Below are positions 1 through 8,538 of a DNA stretch of 58,122 bases, piece after piece (position 1 is the stretch's first letter; each line of letters begins with the position of its first letter). Origin of the DNA: an uncultured Bacteroides sp. (lineage in GTDB: Bacteria; Bacteroidota; Bacteroidia; Bacteroidales; Bacteroidaceae). The notes under the pieces were generated by a model, which saw nothing but the letters and a program-made list of their open reading frames with translations, was not told the DNA's origin and searched no databases. Where the stretch lies: the NCBI GenBank assembly GCA_900766005.1, contig CAAFTU010000086.1, forward strand, positions 1-58,122. The letters run 5' to 3'. A program made the translations under genes and the position numbers.

Positions 1-424
1 TAATCAACTCCTGTAAAATATGGAATTTACATGATATTCGGCGTTTCTTTCAGCTAGACCACTGTAACAGCATACTCCGATTTTTCCAAGTTTTGTTGGT
101 TTTCTTTGATTATGTATATTTTTAACATAATGTTAAAAAAACATGGTGGGTTCTGGTAATAAATAAGATGTGCTTTTTGAAAAGTTTGTCAATAAACATG
201 CATGTCTGAGTTATTCCCAAACATGCAGATAAATCGCTTAAGTATAAAATACTCGTTAGTTATTCAATAGTATATAATAGGTTATGCAGATTTCAGTGTT
301 TTAGAACTTGTCTTATCCGGTTTTATAGCTTTTTAAAAATTTTCAGTAAAAATTTGCTGAAGTATTGTGGTATATAAATCGTAATTTATATCTAAATTTG
401 CAGATAACAAAATCACTATTCTCC
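1..424. other. AT-rich intergenic region before the first gene
   Basis: No convincing gene is seen here. It contains a near-perfect palindrome at 119-139, with 10-base arms TTTTTAACAT and ATGTTAAAAA around one central base, which could be an operator or simply AT-rich chance. The promoter of the next gene lies at its right end (TAAATTTG at 393-400). Confidence 0.5.
393..400 (+). promoter_or_regulatory. Candidate -7 element for the BadF-type ATPase gene
   Basis: TAAATTTG matches the Bacteroidetes -7 consensus TAnnTTTG and lies 24 bases before the chosen ATG at 425. The -33 element is not clear: the nearest TTG (365-367) is 25 bases upstream, longer than the usual spacing. Confidence 0.45.
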
Positions 425-1270
425 ATGAAACTGATAGCAGAGACTGGTTCAACACGCACAGAATGGGCTTTGACCGAAGGCAGACAGTTGATAAACAGCC
501 TTTTTACTGACGGTATTAATCCTTTCTTCCAAACACGAAGAGAGATAAGCCGTAGTGTGCGTTTGGGACTTCCAGAAGAATTCTTCAAGAAAAAGTTGGA
601 ACAGGTTTACTATTACGGAGCCGGTTGCAGTTCGGAGGAGAAGAAAAAGATCATCCGTGCTTCTTTGGTGGCACAGTTTAAGACTCCGGTTCAGGTGGAA
701 AGTGATTTGCTGGCTGCTGCAAGGGGACTGTTCTTGCGTGAGGCGGGAATTGCCTGTATCTTGGGTACCGGGTCCAACTCTTGCTTCTATGACGGTGCAA
801 CTATCTTAAAGAATGTTCGTTCCGGAGGGTATATCTTAGGCGATGAAGGCAGTGGGGCAGCTATGGGGCGTGTCTTCATGTCGGACGTGCTGAAGGGGAT
901 TGCTCCTGCGGAACTGACAGAGGATTTTTTTGATAAGTTTCGTATTACGTCTGATGATATCATGGATTTGGTCTACAACCGTCCTTTTCCCAACCGTTTT
1001 CTGGCTACGGTGGCTTATTTCCTGGCCGACCATCAAGAAAGTGATTATGCGTGTCAGGTGATTCGGGATAATCTGCAAAAATTCTTTGCCCGAAACATTT
1101 GTCAATATGATTATAGTAATTACTCCATTCGTTTTGTCGGTTCTTGGGCTCATCATTGTGCCGATTACCTGTATGATGTGGCACAGGAATTTGGAGTGAT
1201 GATTGATATGATAGAAGAAACTCCGATGAAAGGACTTATTGAGTTTCATGCTACCGAACCGGCTGAATAA
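425..1270 (+). CDS. BadF/BadG/BcrA/BcrD-type ATPase, N-acetylglucosamine kinase-like
   Basis: The 281-residue product begins MKLIAETGSTRTEWAL, the first phosphate-binding motif of the ASKHA fold. A second phosphate motif, GTGSNS, and the adenosine-side motif GYILGDEGSG follow in the middle of the protein, as in BadF-type ATPases and eukaryotic GlcNAc kinase. The family phosphorylates amino sugars or acts as an ATPase activator; a cytosolic sugar kinase is the likelier role because there is no cysteine cluster for an iron-sulfur centre and no dehydratase neighbour. The frame stays open upstream to 365, but ATG 425 is preferred because the conserved motif begins immediately after it and a -7 box lies at 393-400. 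It is monocistronic and ends in a hairpin shared with the convergent B12 locus. The substrate is not shown by the sequence. Confidence 0.8.
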   Translation: MKLIAETGSTRTEWALTEGRQLINSLFTDGINPFFQTRREISRSVRLGLPEEFFKKKLEQVYYYGAGCSSEEKKKIIRASLVAQFKTPVQVESDLLAAARGLFLREAGIACILGTGSNSCFYDGATILKNVRSGGYILGDEGSGAAMGRVFMSDVLKGIAPAELTEDFFDKFRITSDDIMDLVYNRPFPNRFLATVAYFLADHQESDYACQVIRDNLQKFFARNICQYDYSNYSIRFVGSWAHHCADYLYDVAQEFGVMIDMIEETPMKGLIEFHATEPAE

Positions 1271-1320
1271 GATAGGAGTGGTTATAAGTGTTTTTTAAAG
1301 AGTGAATTATAGTAAAATAT

Positions 1321-1366
1321 AAAAGACACTGCGAGAGTTATGATTCTTTCGCAGTGTCTTTTTTTA
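1321..1366. terminator. Bidirectional intrinsic terminator between convergent genes
   Basis: The arms AAAGACACTGCGA and TCGCAGTGTCTTT form a 13-bp stem. T runs lie outside on the plus strand and an A run precedes the stem, so it can also serve the minus-strand B12 operon. Confidence 0.85.
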
Positions 1367-1374
1367 TGTTAGTC

Positions 1375-3294
1375 TTACTTGAAATTAGCCGGGAAGAAAA
1401 TACCAGCCGGGAAACGGGTATGGTCTTCGTAATTCTTTTCTAGTACCAATGCATCTCCTTCGGGTTTGAACACACTGATGTTGTTGATGGTGAAGTCCCA
1501 TCCGTATCCTTTGATGGTGTTCATGTATACACGTCCGGTCATGGGATGAACAGCAATGTTGTTGTATACCATGTTGCTGTTGTTTACCACGTCTTTTGCA
1601 TCAATCATTCGTTTGGATTCTCCTGTTTCAAAGTTATGGCGGTAAATTACGGTTCCAGCTCCGCTGTAATACAGCAGATTACCGATTGCTGTAATGCTCG
1701 GTGTTGCCCCCATTCCAGCCGATAAACTGCCTTCGGTTACTTCGTTGCTCTTGATAACTTCGTAGTTGCTGCTGTTGATTTTGCTAATCTTACCCGGATT
1801 GCCGTTGGTTGCTACAAACAGATTGCCGTCTGCCGAGCGAATGATGCCCGTGATAGAGGCTCCCATGTCGATGCTTTTGCTTACTTTGTTTTGTCCTTTT
1901 TCGATGACTGACAGCTTGTTGTTTTGGATGAAAAAGACTTTGTTTCCGGCCACTGCCATTCTGTTTTTGGCTGCTCCCGCTGTGCCTTCAATCTTGGTGA
2001 GGCTTTTTGAGGCAGAGTTGAAGCAGTGCACACCGTTGTTGTCGCGGATATATATATGTTCTTCATCCAATACGGCGATGTGAGTGGGCCAAGACAATTC
2101 TTGCAGCTCGTCATTGAATGCCGCTTCTTTCTTGAGCGTCTTGCTGTTGGCAACTACCAGCATACCATCGTTTTTAAAGAGTGTACCTACTGCATTCTTC
2201 GTGCCGTTCTGCGAAATGATATACATTTTGTTGTTGTGTATAAACAGGTCTTGTGTGGCATTTCCCAAAGCTGATCCGTTCATGGCCTGGTAGATATAGT
2301 CGCCGATGACTCCTTTGCCGTCAATATAGATTAAAGAGCCGTTTTCGGTTGTCATATTTCCTTCATTCAAGATAAATACACCTTGTTCATTGTCGAATCC
2401 GCTTCCTTTGATACCTACTTTGATGGTGGTGGCATAAACAAGACCGTTAGCATCATATCCTTCGATGCGGATTTCTTCCAAACCGAAGCTGGCATCGTTG
2501 GAAGGACTCACTCCGACGTATTTTTCCGGACGATGAATGTTGACTGACCATCCTGCAGGAGCCTTCGTTACTTCGAGTCCCTGCAAATCGGACGAAACGT
2601 TGAACTTCAATTTGTTGGGACGTCCTTTGTTGATGAGCTGAAAGTTGCTTTCGAACCGGATAAAGGTTTCTGTCTTTTTGTTGACTACAATCTCACTGTC
2701 ATCCGATAGGATAAAGGTGATTTTATCATCGGACACTACGATGTCTTTGAACAAGGCTGTGCTGTCGCCTTTTTTAAAGCGGATAAGATCTTCATTGGCG
2801 TCTACGATGCGTTTGCCATTGAGGGTCCAATAGCCCATCTCGTCTAGTGTCAATTCTTCCTTAGCTCCTGATACCGCTATCTTTTCTCCTTTCTCATTTA
2901 GAAGAAAGGCTGAGTTTCCATCGGTGATGATAGTCCAGTAGAAGGCTCCTTCCCATTCCTGTACTCCGATTACGGAACCTTTTGCCGGTTCTTCGCTGGT
3001 GTATTTCAGCACTTCGATTGTTGTGGCATCGTTGAATGTGATGCGGTATCCCTTTCCTTCTGGCAGTTCTTCGATTTGAGTGACGACTTTACCTCCTTTG
3101 TGGGCATCAACCAGGGTCTGGATGGAAGTAACCTGTCCTTTTAATGTAGCCAAGTCTGCTTTGATGGCTTCTATTTCTCCTTGGATATTCTCAATATCCT
3201 TGCGAATCGAGGTGTCATCATACTCATCCTGACAACCTGTAAAACTGAGTGTGAGACTGAGCAGCAACACCCATAAACTGAATAGTTTTTTCAT
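1375..3294 (-). CDS. Surface lipoprotein: coiled-coil stalk (DUF4988-like) plus beta-propeller (DUF5074/YncE-like)
   Basis: The 639-residue product has a lipoprotein signal peptide with the lipid-bearing Cys at residue 21 (SFTGC). Residues about 28-60 are a heptad-rich coiled coil, followed by a DUF4988-like region to about residue 200. From about residue 300 it becomes a repeat-rich propeller that opens with the motif LNEGNM (309-314), the same motif seen in the BtuG-like protein encoded two genes upstream. It is the last gene of the riboswitch-controlled operon, 39 bases after the PKD-like surface protein. The inference is a second, stalk-mounted corrinoid-binding or accessory protein on the cell surface. 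It is not a clear match to BtuH, and its ligand is not visible in the sequence. Confidence 0.72.
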   Translation of the reverse strand: MKKLFSLWVLLLSLTLSFTGCQDEYDDTSIRKDIENIQGEIEAIKADLATLKGQVTSIQTLVDAHKGGKVVTQIEELPEGKGYRITFNDATTIEVLKYTSEEPAKGSVIGVQEWEGAFYWTIITDGNSAFLLNEKGEKIAVSGAKEELTLDEMGYWTLNGKRIVDANEDLIRFKKGDSTALFKDIVVSDDKITFILSDDSEIVVNKKTETFIRFESNFQLINKGRPNKLKFNVSSDLQGLEVTKAPAGWSVNIHRPEKYVGVSPSNDASFGLEEIRIEGYDANGLVYATTIKVGIKGSGFDNEQGVFILNEGNMTTENGSLIYIDGKGVIGDYIYQAMNGSALGNATQDLFIHNNKMYIISQNGTKNAVGTLFKNDGMLVVANSKTLKKEAAFNDELQELSWPTHIAVLDEEHIYIRDNNGVHCFNSASKSLTKIEGTAGAAKNRMAVAGNKVFFIQNNKLSVIEKGQNKVSKSIDMGASITGIIRSADGNLFVATNGNPGKISKINSSNYEVIKSNEVTEGSLSAGMGATPSITAIGNLLYYSGAGTVIYRHNFETGESKRMIDAKDVVNNSNMVYNNIAVHPMTGRVYMNTIKGYGWDFTINNISVFKPEGDALVLEKNYEDHTRFPAGIFFPANFK

Positions 3295-3333
3295 TTTAGT
3301 AAGTTTGTTTTTTGATTAATAAATATAGGATTG

Positions 3334-4893
3334 TTATTCTTTTATTGTGTCAATGCGTTTGCCGAGCATGTGCAGGTCTTCTCCACGTTCCACTTCTGTG
3401 GAGCATTCTCCTAACCAGCCGTTTTCCTGATTGATACCGTTGTATATTTTAATAAAGCTGATGCCCGGCAAATGTGCCCGGTTGCCTTCTTTGTCTATGG
3501 CCCAGTCAATGTCGATAGCGGCATTGTCATCGGTATTCGGACTGTTGTCTACATAGCCATAGCGGAACCCGTAGAGCACGAAATAGACGTTACCCTGATT
3601 GATGCCGGGGTTGTATTTTCCTTCGTTAATGCCGTTGTCTGGCAGGCGGATTCCTGTAAATGTCAGTTCATCTTGCTTGATCCATTGGGGATAATAGCTT
3701 TGAGCATGATAGACATTCTTGACTTTGTATCCTTCCTGCTGCTGATTGTCTTTCCATCGGATATAGTTGCGGATGGAAATGTAAGCCGACGGATTGTCGG
3801 GTTCTGCATGGCTGTCGGGTTCTTCCTTTTGAGGGCGGTAGTAGGTCATGCTGTAATCGCGGTAAACGGAGACGTTGTTTTTATTCTCGATGGCAAAGTC
3901 ATACCAGGGCTCTTTTTCAGCTGTGAAGTTGCTGCTTCCTTTGATTTCATACCATTCATCATCGGGCAGTCCGTTTTTGTTTGTGTCGTATGCTACCATG
4001 ACAATGCCCGGTTCACAGCTGCCGCCAAATGGAGCATCCGGTCGCCCGTTGACGGCTGCACCGAAGGCATTCCCGCGGATGCGGAAATCTCGTTTTCCTT
4101 CTACATTGATCAGGGTATGGTCGAAGCCGAACACTACATATCCGCCCCATCCGCCTAAGGTAATCATTTGGGCTTCTTCTCCTACCAGCCATTCATTGGC
4201 TTTGCGCACCATGTCTTCGTGGGTGTCGCCCGGTGTGTATGCTGGCAATTTGTTGACAAACTGGCCCGGAGCCGGCAGGTAGTCGTACACCTTGGCAATG
4301 TAGGGGCTCAGTTTCCGGGGGGATTCTGTTACATTGATAACGATGTCTCTGGTAATTCCGTTGCAGAGGGCTTGCCAGTGATATTTACCAGCACGGGCGG
4401 CAACAAAGGTAGGTCCCAGTACTCCTGAGGGGGTGAGCCGGTGTAAGTCGGATGCTCCTTTGATGAGTTTCCATTTGACTTCCCCTTGTTGTGGAAACAC
4501 CTCTGAGAGATTCAGTGAAATCACCTGGTAGGTCTCGGCGGTTATCTGCAAGGCATCGAGTGGGGTGACTGTCACACGGATGTGTTGTTCTGCACTTCCG
4601 GCTTCGGTTGTGACTTTAAAGACAACCGGGTATGTCTGAGGGGTTGTCTGCAGAAAGGTGTAAGTGGCTTCTCTTGACACCTCCTCTTCGTTTACCAGCC
4701 AGCTGTATGTAGCAGCTGCGGCATGTTCCACTTGAGGAGATAGCACGAGGGGCTCTCCTGCATTGATTGAGTATGTTTCCTCCAGTCCCGAGATGACGGG
4801 AGCAAATCCTTTCTCTGCCGGCTCTTCCTGTGACGAGCAAGCGATGAAGATGATTAAAAGACAGCTACTCAGTAGCTTGTGTAGATGCTTCAT
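3334..4893 (-). CDS. PKD-like cell-surface lipoprotein of the corrinoid locus
   Basis: The 519-residue product starts MKHLHKLLSS with the lipobox FIAC, Cys19. The N-terminal part (about 30-215) looks like two immunoglobulin/PKD-type domains, typical of spacers on surface lipoproteins. The C-terminal half holds a distinct domain with GGWGGYVVFGFDH, GNAFGAAVNG and a DTNKNGLPDDEWYEI segment; the aspartate-rich loop could bind calcium. The open frame extends to 4971, overlapping the BtuG-like gene, but ATG 4893 gives the signal peptide and leaves a 28-base gap, so it is chosen. Proteins of this architecture accompany btuB/btuG-type genes in Bacteroidetes. Its role in corrinoid uptake is inferred from the operon; a specific B12-binding function is unproven. 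Confidence 0.7.
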   Translation of the reverse strand: MKHLHKLLSSCLLIIFIACSSQEEPAEKGFAPVISGLEETYSINAGEPLVLSPQVEHAAAATYSWLVNEEEVSREATYTFLQTTPQTYPVVFKVTTEAGSAEQHIRVTVTPLDALQITAETYQVISLNLSEVFPQQGEVKWKLIKGASDLHRLTPSGVLGPTFVAARAGKYHWQALCNGITRDIVINVTESPRKLSPYIAKVYDYLPAPGQFVNKLPAYTPGDTHEDMVRKANEWLVGEEAQMITLGGWGGYVVFGFDHTLINVEGKRDFRIRGNAFGAAVNGRPDAPFGGSCEPGIVMVAYDTNKNGLPDDEWYEIKGSSNFTAEKEPWYDFAIENKNNVSVYRDYSMTYYRPQKEEPDSHAEPDNPSAYISIRNYIRWKDNQQQEGYKVKNVYHAQSYYPQWIKQDELTFTGIRLPDNGINEGKYNPGINQGNVYFVLYGFRYGYVDNSPNTDDNAAIDIDWAIDKEGNRAHLPGISFIKIYNGINQENGWLGECSTEVERGEDLHMLGKRIDTIKE

Positions 4894-4921
4894 GATGTAT
4901 AGTTGAATGTTACGGAATGAT

Positions 4922-6100
4922 TTATCGGTAGATGGGTAGCAAAGCAAAGTGCCCCGGAATATTGCCGGCACGCGTTACCCATTTTTTCTTGCCGTGGCGG
5001 TCGAAACAGTATAAGGCACCCGGTGTGACGTAATTGCCTGCATCTGTGATGTATATATCTTTAGTTTCCGGATCGACCATAATGCCATACGGCTTTTCTA
5101 TTTCTTTATCGGTACCGTCTGTAATCAGCTGGTTGGTTACAATTGTATGTGAGCGGGTATCTACTTTGGAATAGGATATGCTCCAATCATTGGTGATATA
5201 ACTCCACTCTGTGCCGTATACATACATCCAATCGTCATCTATCCAATAGTTGGTTGCTGCAATGGGAATGGTATCGGTCACTCTTTCTTTTTCTCTATCC
5301 AGGAAAAATAATCGTGCCGGAAGTCCTTTGTAGTCTCCTCGTGAACTGACCCATAAGTTGCCTCGTTTGTCTGCTTTGATCCGTTCCAGATTGTAGGCCA
5401 CGTCAATCCGTTTTTCTTCGGTGAAACTGAATATATCTATAACAGATACGCTGCGTTCGTAGCCGCTTGTTTCTCCAGCTCCCATATAGCCTCCTGAGTT
5501 GGCCACGTAAATTTTGCTTCCCACTATTTCCAGTTCGTCAGGCTGGTATCCTACCAGGCAGCGGTCTACCACTTTCAAGGAGGCAGTGTCTACGCGGGCC
5601 ACATATCCTATCTGTGTGTAGTTCGGGTTGATTTCCACGGGGCCCGCATAGGAGGTGATATAGGCATAGCGGCCGGCAAACTTGATAAACCGGCAGTTGG
5701 GGATTTCAATCTGTCCGATGCGTTTGGCTGTCTGATAATCCATCACTTCTACCTTATTTGAGCAGTTGATGACGGCATAAAGTTTGCTGCCATAGATGCC
5801 AATGTCGTTGCCCACGTCACCCAGTTCTTTGGGTACTGTAGGATTTACCTGTGCGTAGATGTTGCGGGTGTATGTGCCTGTGGCAAAGTCGCAGTAGTCT
5901 AATGTCGATTTGTTGCTGCCCATGTTTCCTTCGTTGAGCAGATAAAATCCTTTGTATCCTCGGACTGGCCGGGGTGAACCGATGTACTCTTCTTCTGCAA
6001 GCAGCATCTCTACATCATGGCGGCAACTGACAGCGAGGAGAGTTATGAACAGGGTTATGAACAGGTGGTATAAGCCGGTAAGTATGTTTTTTATTTTCAT
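4922..6100 (-). CDS. btuG: BtuG-like corrinoid-binding beta-propeller lipoprotein
   Basis: The 392-residue product has a lipoprotein signal with lipobox AVSC (Cys26) and the hallmark LNEGNM at residues 55-60, followed by repeating blades such as the segment KLYAVINCSNKVEVMD. This is the DUF5074/YncE-like seven-bladed propeller seen in BtuG, the surface lipoprotein that captures vitamin B12 with very high affinity and passes it to BtuB. The start codon overlaps the btuB stop by four bases (ATGA), implying translational coupling and equal dosage with the receptor. Length and position directly after the receptor fit BtuG. The assignment rests on motif, architecture and context; the corrinoid preference cannot be read from sequence. 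Confidence 0.82.
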   Translation of the reverse strand: MKIKNILTGLYHLFITLFITLLAVSCRHDVEMLLAEEEYIGSPRPVRGYKGFYLLNEGNMGSNKSTLDYCDFATGTYTRNIYAQVNPTVPKELGDVGNDIGIYGSKLYAVINCSNKVEVMDYQTAKRIGQIEIPNCRFIKFAGRYAYITSYAGPVEINPNYTQIGYVARVDTASLKVVDRCLVGYQPDELEIVGSKIYVANSGGYMGAGETSGYERSVSVIDIFSFTEEKRIDVAYNLERIKADKRGNLWVSSRGDYKGLPARLFFLDREKERVTDTIPIAATNYWIDDDWMYVYGTEWSYITNDWSISYSKVDTRSHTIVTNQLITDGTDKEIEKPYGIMVDPETKDIYITDAGNYVTPGALYCFDRHGKKKWVTRAGNIPGHFALLPIYR

Positions 6101-8148
6101 ATTTCAAAGGTAATAGCAAGTTTGTAGTTCCGTTTGGGCATCGGGTAGTTGAGCACTACTTCATAATCTTGGCTAAAGAGATTGTTTATCTCCATAGCTA
6201 TGCGTAAGTTATTCTTTTTTAATGGTATACTCTTTACGACTGAGAGGTCATGCGTGTACCAGGGCTGTTCGTAATCGGCAGGTATGTTGGCCGAACTGTG
6301 ATAGCGTTCTCCTACATAAATGAAACTGTAGTTTAGCTGCCACGATTGATAGCGCAGACTGGCAATAACCGATCCGCTGTGCCAAGGGATGTATGGTATC
6401 TGTCCGCCGTAGGTGAGCTGCTGGAGGACATCGCTTTTCCGGCGGGTAAAATCCTGTGCTTTTTGGTATGTATACGAGAGGCGTACGTTTAAAAAAATGG
6501 CAGCAGGCAGGCGGAATTCAGTTGCAGCTGAGGCATCTACTCCCCGGATTTCTACATATCCCAAATTCATCATCATCCAGCGGTACTGTCCGCTGCCTTT
6601 GGGCACTGCTACTATTTTGTCGGTCACTTCGTTGTAGTATGCGTCTGCCTGTACGTTCACACTGCTGATGCACCCTTTTCTGAAGGTTTTGCCCCATTGC
6701 ATGCCTAAGTTGTATTGATGGGTGAATTCTGGTTTCAGTGCCGTGTTGCCGATATCTGTATAATACAAATCATTGAATGTAGGCATGCGGAATATCTGTT
6801 TGTAGAATGCACGAAGGTTAAAGTTGTGCTGTTTCCAAGGCTTGAATGAGAGAAAAACAGCCGGTGTAAATTCCTTTTTATCGGGAGCTGCCTTTACTTT
6901 CTGATCTTGTGCTGCATGGCCCGAATGGATGCGTTCACGCACAAAGGTGGCTAATATGCTGCCTTGCATCTTGAATTTTCCCAGGTCGATGGCAGTAGCA
7001 GCGGCTACTAATGTTGTTATCCGGCTGGGATAAACAAACCCGTCAAGGTCCGACCGTAAGGTGTTGTATTGCATGTCGGTGGATAAGGCTATGTCCCACC
7101 ATCGGTTTACGGCATATTTATTGGCTACGGAGAGATACACTTCCTGCTGTTTGAAGGTGTTGTCTATCAGCATGAGAGTGGTGTCCGGATTGACATAGTT
7201 CATGTAATCGTAGGCATACTTCAGATGGGCCTGAAGGTCCCATTTTTTCGATAGTGTTTGCTGGTAGGTGCCTTGTGTGAAGAAGTTGCGGTCCTTTTGC
7301 CGTTGTGAGTTCTTCCATTTATTGTTTACAATGGCCCCTGGAATGCCTTTGTTTGAATCATAGAAATAGGCCTTCCATCGCCAGTATCCTTGAGGAAGGT
7401 TGCCGTAGATGCCCATTTCCAACCGGGTAGCATAGATGTCACCATTCTGCCGGATGGCCGTGGTGTCATACATCACTTGGTCTGTATGTGGATAGACTCG
7501 TTTGTACCGGTATTTGTATTTACCTGAAGCATTCACTACCTCTGCATGAAACGAACTGCTGAGGCGTTCGTTCCACTTCTGCTCATACAATACCGACGGG
7601 TTGATGAGGTCGAATGACCCTCCTTTTAGGGTGGCCTTGAGGTGGTAGCGTTTGTGGTCTGTGAAACGGGGCGTGCGGGAGCGTAGATATACCGAACCTG
7701 ATGAGCCAAAGTCTTTGGCTGGCTGGAGTATCTCGCTTTTCTGTCCGTTGTAGAGCGAGATTTCCTCCATGTTCTCCAATGAGAATTTTCCTAAGTCTAC
7801 CTGCCCGTTTTGGGCATTGCCCAACTGGATGCCATCATAAAACACACCGACATGATGTGTGCCCAGGCTGCGTATGTTCACGGTTTTTAATCCACCGATA
7901 CCTCCGTAGTCTTTCACTTGTATGCCCGAAAAATAACGGATGGCATCGGCCACAGAGAAACTGTTGAGACTCTGCAGTACTTCTTTCGACATCTTTTGGG
8001 CGGGGATGACTTCCTTGTATGATTTTGCTGTAATCACCACCTCATCGATGTGTTGCACACTGTCTATCCGGCTTTGTCCGTATATGGACAAAGGGCATAG
8101 CCATAGCAATAGCCATCCAAAGAAACCTTTGGCTATTCCTTTCTTCAT
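6097..8148 (-). CDS. btuB: TonB-dependent corrinoid receptor, BtuB-like
   Basis: The 683-residue product has a signal peptide ending near YGQS and a TonB-box-like DEVVITA at residues 35-41. A plug domain follows (VADAIRYFSGIQVKDYGG, then LGTHHVGVFYDGIQLGNAQNGQ), and the rest is barrel strands ending in an aromatic-rich C-terminus (KLAITFEI). It lacks the N-terminal carboxypeptidase-like extension of SusC proteins, so it is a classical small-ligand receptor. It is the first gene behind a cobalamin riboswitch and overlaps a BtuG-like gene by four bases, which makes corrinoid transport across the outer membrane the clear role. No inner-membrane BtuFCD transporter is encoded in the window. Confidence 0.9.
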   Translation of the reverse strand: MKKGIAKGFFGWLLLWLCPLSIYGQSRIDSVQHIDEVVITAKSYKEVIPAQKMSKEVLQSLNSFSVADAIRYFSGIQVKDYGGIGGLKTVNIRSLGTHHVGVFYDGIQLGNAQNGQVDLGKFSLENMEEISLYNGQKSEILQPAKDFGSSGSVYLRSRTPRFTDHKRYHLKATLKGGSFDLINPSVLYEQKWNERLSSSFHAEVVNASGKYKYRYKRVYPHTDQVMYDTTAIRQNGDIYATRLEMGIYGNLPQGYWRWKAYFYDSNKGIPGAIVNNKWKNSQRQKDRNFFTQGTYQQTLSKKWDLQAHLKYAYDYMNYVNPDTTLMLIDNTFKQQEVYLSVANKYAVNRWWDIALSTDMQYNTLRSDLDGFVYPSRITTLVAAATAIDLGKFKMQGSILATFVRERIHSGHAAQDQKVKAAPDKKEFTPAVFLSFKPWKQHNFNLRAFYKQIFRMPTFNDLYYTDIGNTALKPEFTHQYNLGMQWGKTFRKGCISSVNVQADAYYNEVTDKIVAVPKGSGQYRWMMMNLGYVEIRGVDASAATEFRLPAAIFLNVRLSYTYQKAQDFTRRKSDVLQQLTYGGQIPYIPWHSGSVIASLRYQSWQLNYSFIYVGERYHSSANIPADYEQPWYTHDLSVVKSIPLKKNNLRIAMEINNLFSQDYEVVLNYPMPKRNYKLAITFEI

Positions 8149-8207
8149 TGTATTTACGACTAAAAAAACGCGTCTTTCGGCCTAATCCCAGAGGCTTGGA
8201 GACAAAA

Positions 8208-8392
8208 TGAGGATTGGCAGGTCTTCTGACTGACTCCCTTTTCAGAACCTTCCCAAAGAGCAGAGCCCTTCAGTGGTATGGAGGTGTTTTCTGAAAAGTT
8301 GAATGGAGCTTCACAGCAGCGGGACTGTTCGGGACTTTCACCCGATTCCCTTTTCATCCGCTATTTGTAATGAAATAGGCGGACACCAATTC
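8208..8392 (-). promoter_or_regulatory. Cobalamin (adenosylcobalamin-family) riboswitch
   Basis: On the minus strand the conserved core GGTGAAAGTCCCGAACAGTC is followed by CCCGCTGCTGTGA and, near the 3' end, by the B12 box GTCAGAAGACCTGCC (about 8214-8228). The outer P1 helix can form from AATTGGTG (about 8383-8390) and GCCAAT. A run of seven Us (8162-8168) lies about 14 bases before the btuB start and may belong to the expression platform. Whether control is by termination or by translation is not clear. Binding of cobalamin would be expected to repress the four-gene uptake operon. Confidence 0.95.
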
Positions 8393-8398
8393 TGGATG

Positions 8399-8406
8399 CA
8401 AATATA
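8399..8406 (-). promoter_or_regulatory. -7 element of the B12-uptake operon promoter
   Basis: TATATTTG on the minus strand is an exact TAnnTTTG match. It places transcription start near 8392-8395, exactly where the riboswitch begins. The -33 region is only T-rich, with no clean TTTG. Confidence 0.7.
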
Positions 8407-8473
8407 GAGTAAAAAAATGAAAAAAGGTGAAGCTGGAAGGAGAAAAGAGGATGAATGCTATGGGTATAAAATG

Positions 8474-8515
8474 ACAAGACACCGCGGGAAGCGTTCTGTT
8501 CTCGCAGTGTCTTGT
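8474..8515 (-). terminator. Intrinsic terminator of the thioredoxin-SusCD operon
   Basis: On the minus strand a stem formed from ACAAGACACTGCGAGAA and TTCCCGCGGTGTCTTGT is followed by CATTTTAT. It closes the operon whose last gene ends at 8539. One arm is nearly the same sequence as the terminator at 1321-1366. Confidence 0.75.
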
Positions 8516-8538
8516 TTCATCTTTCAGTCAGCTTGGCT

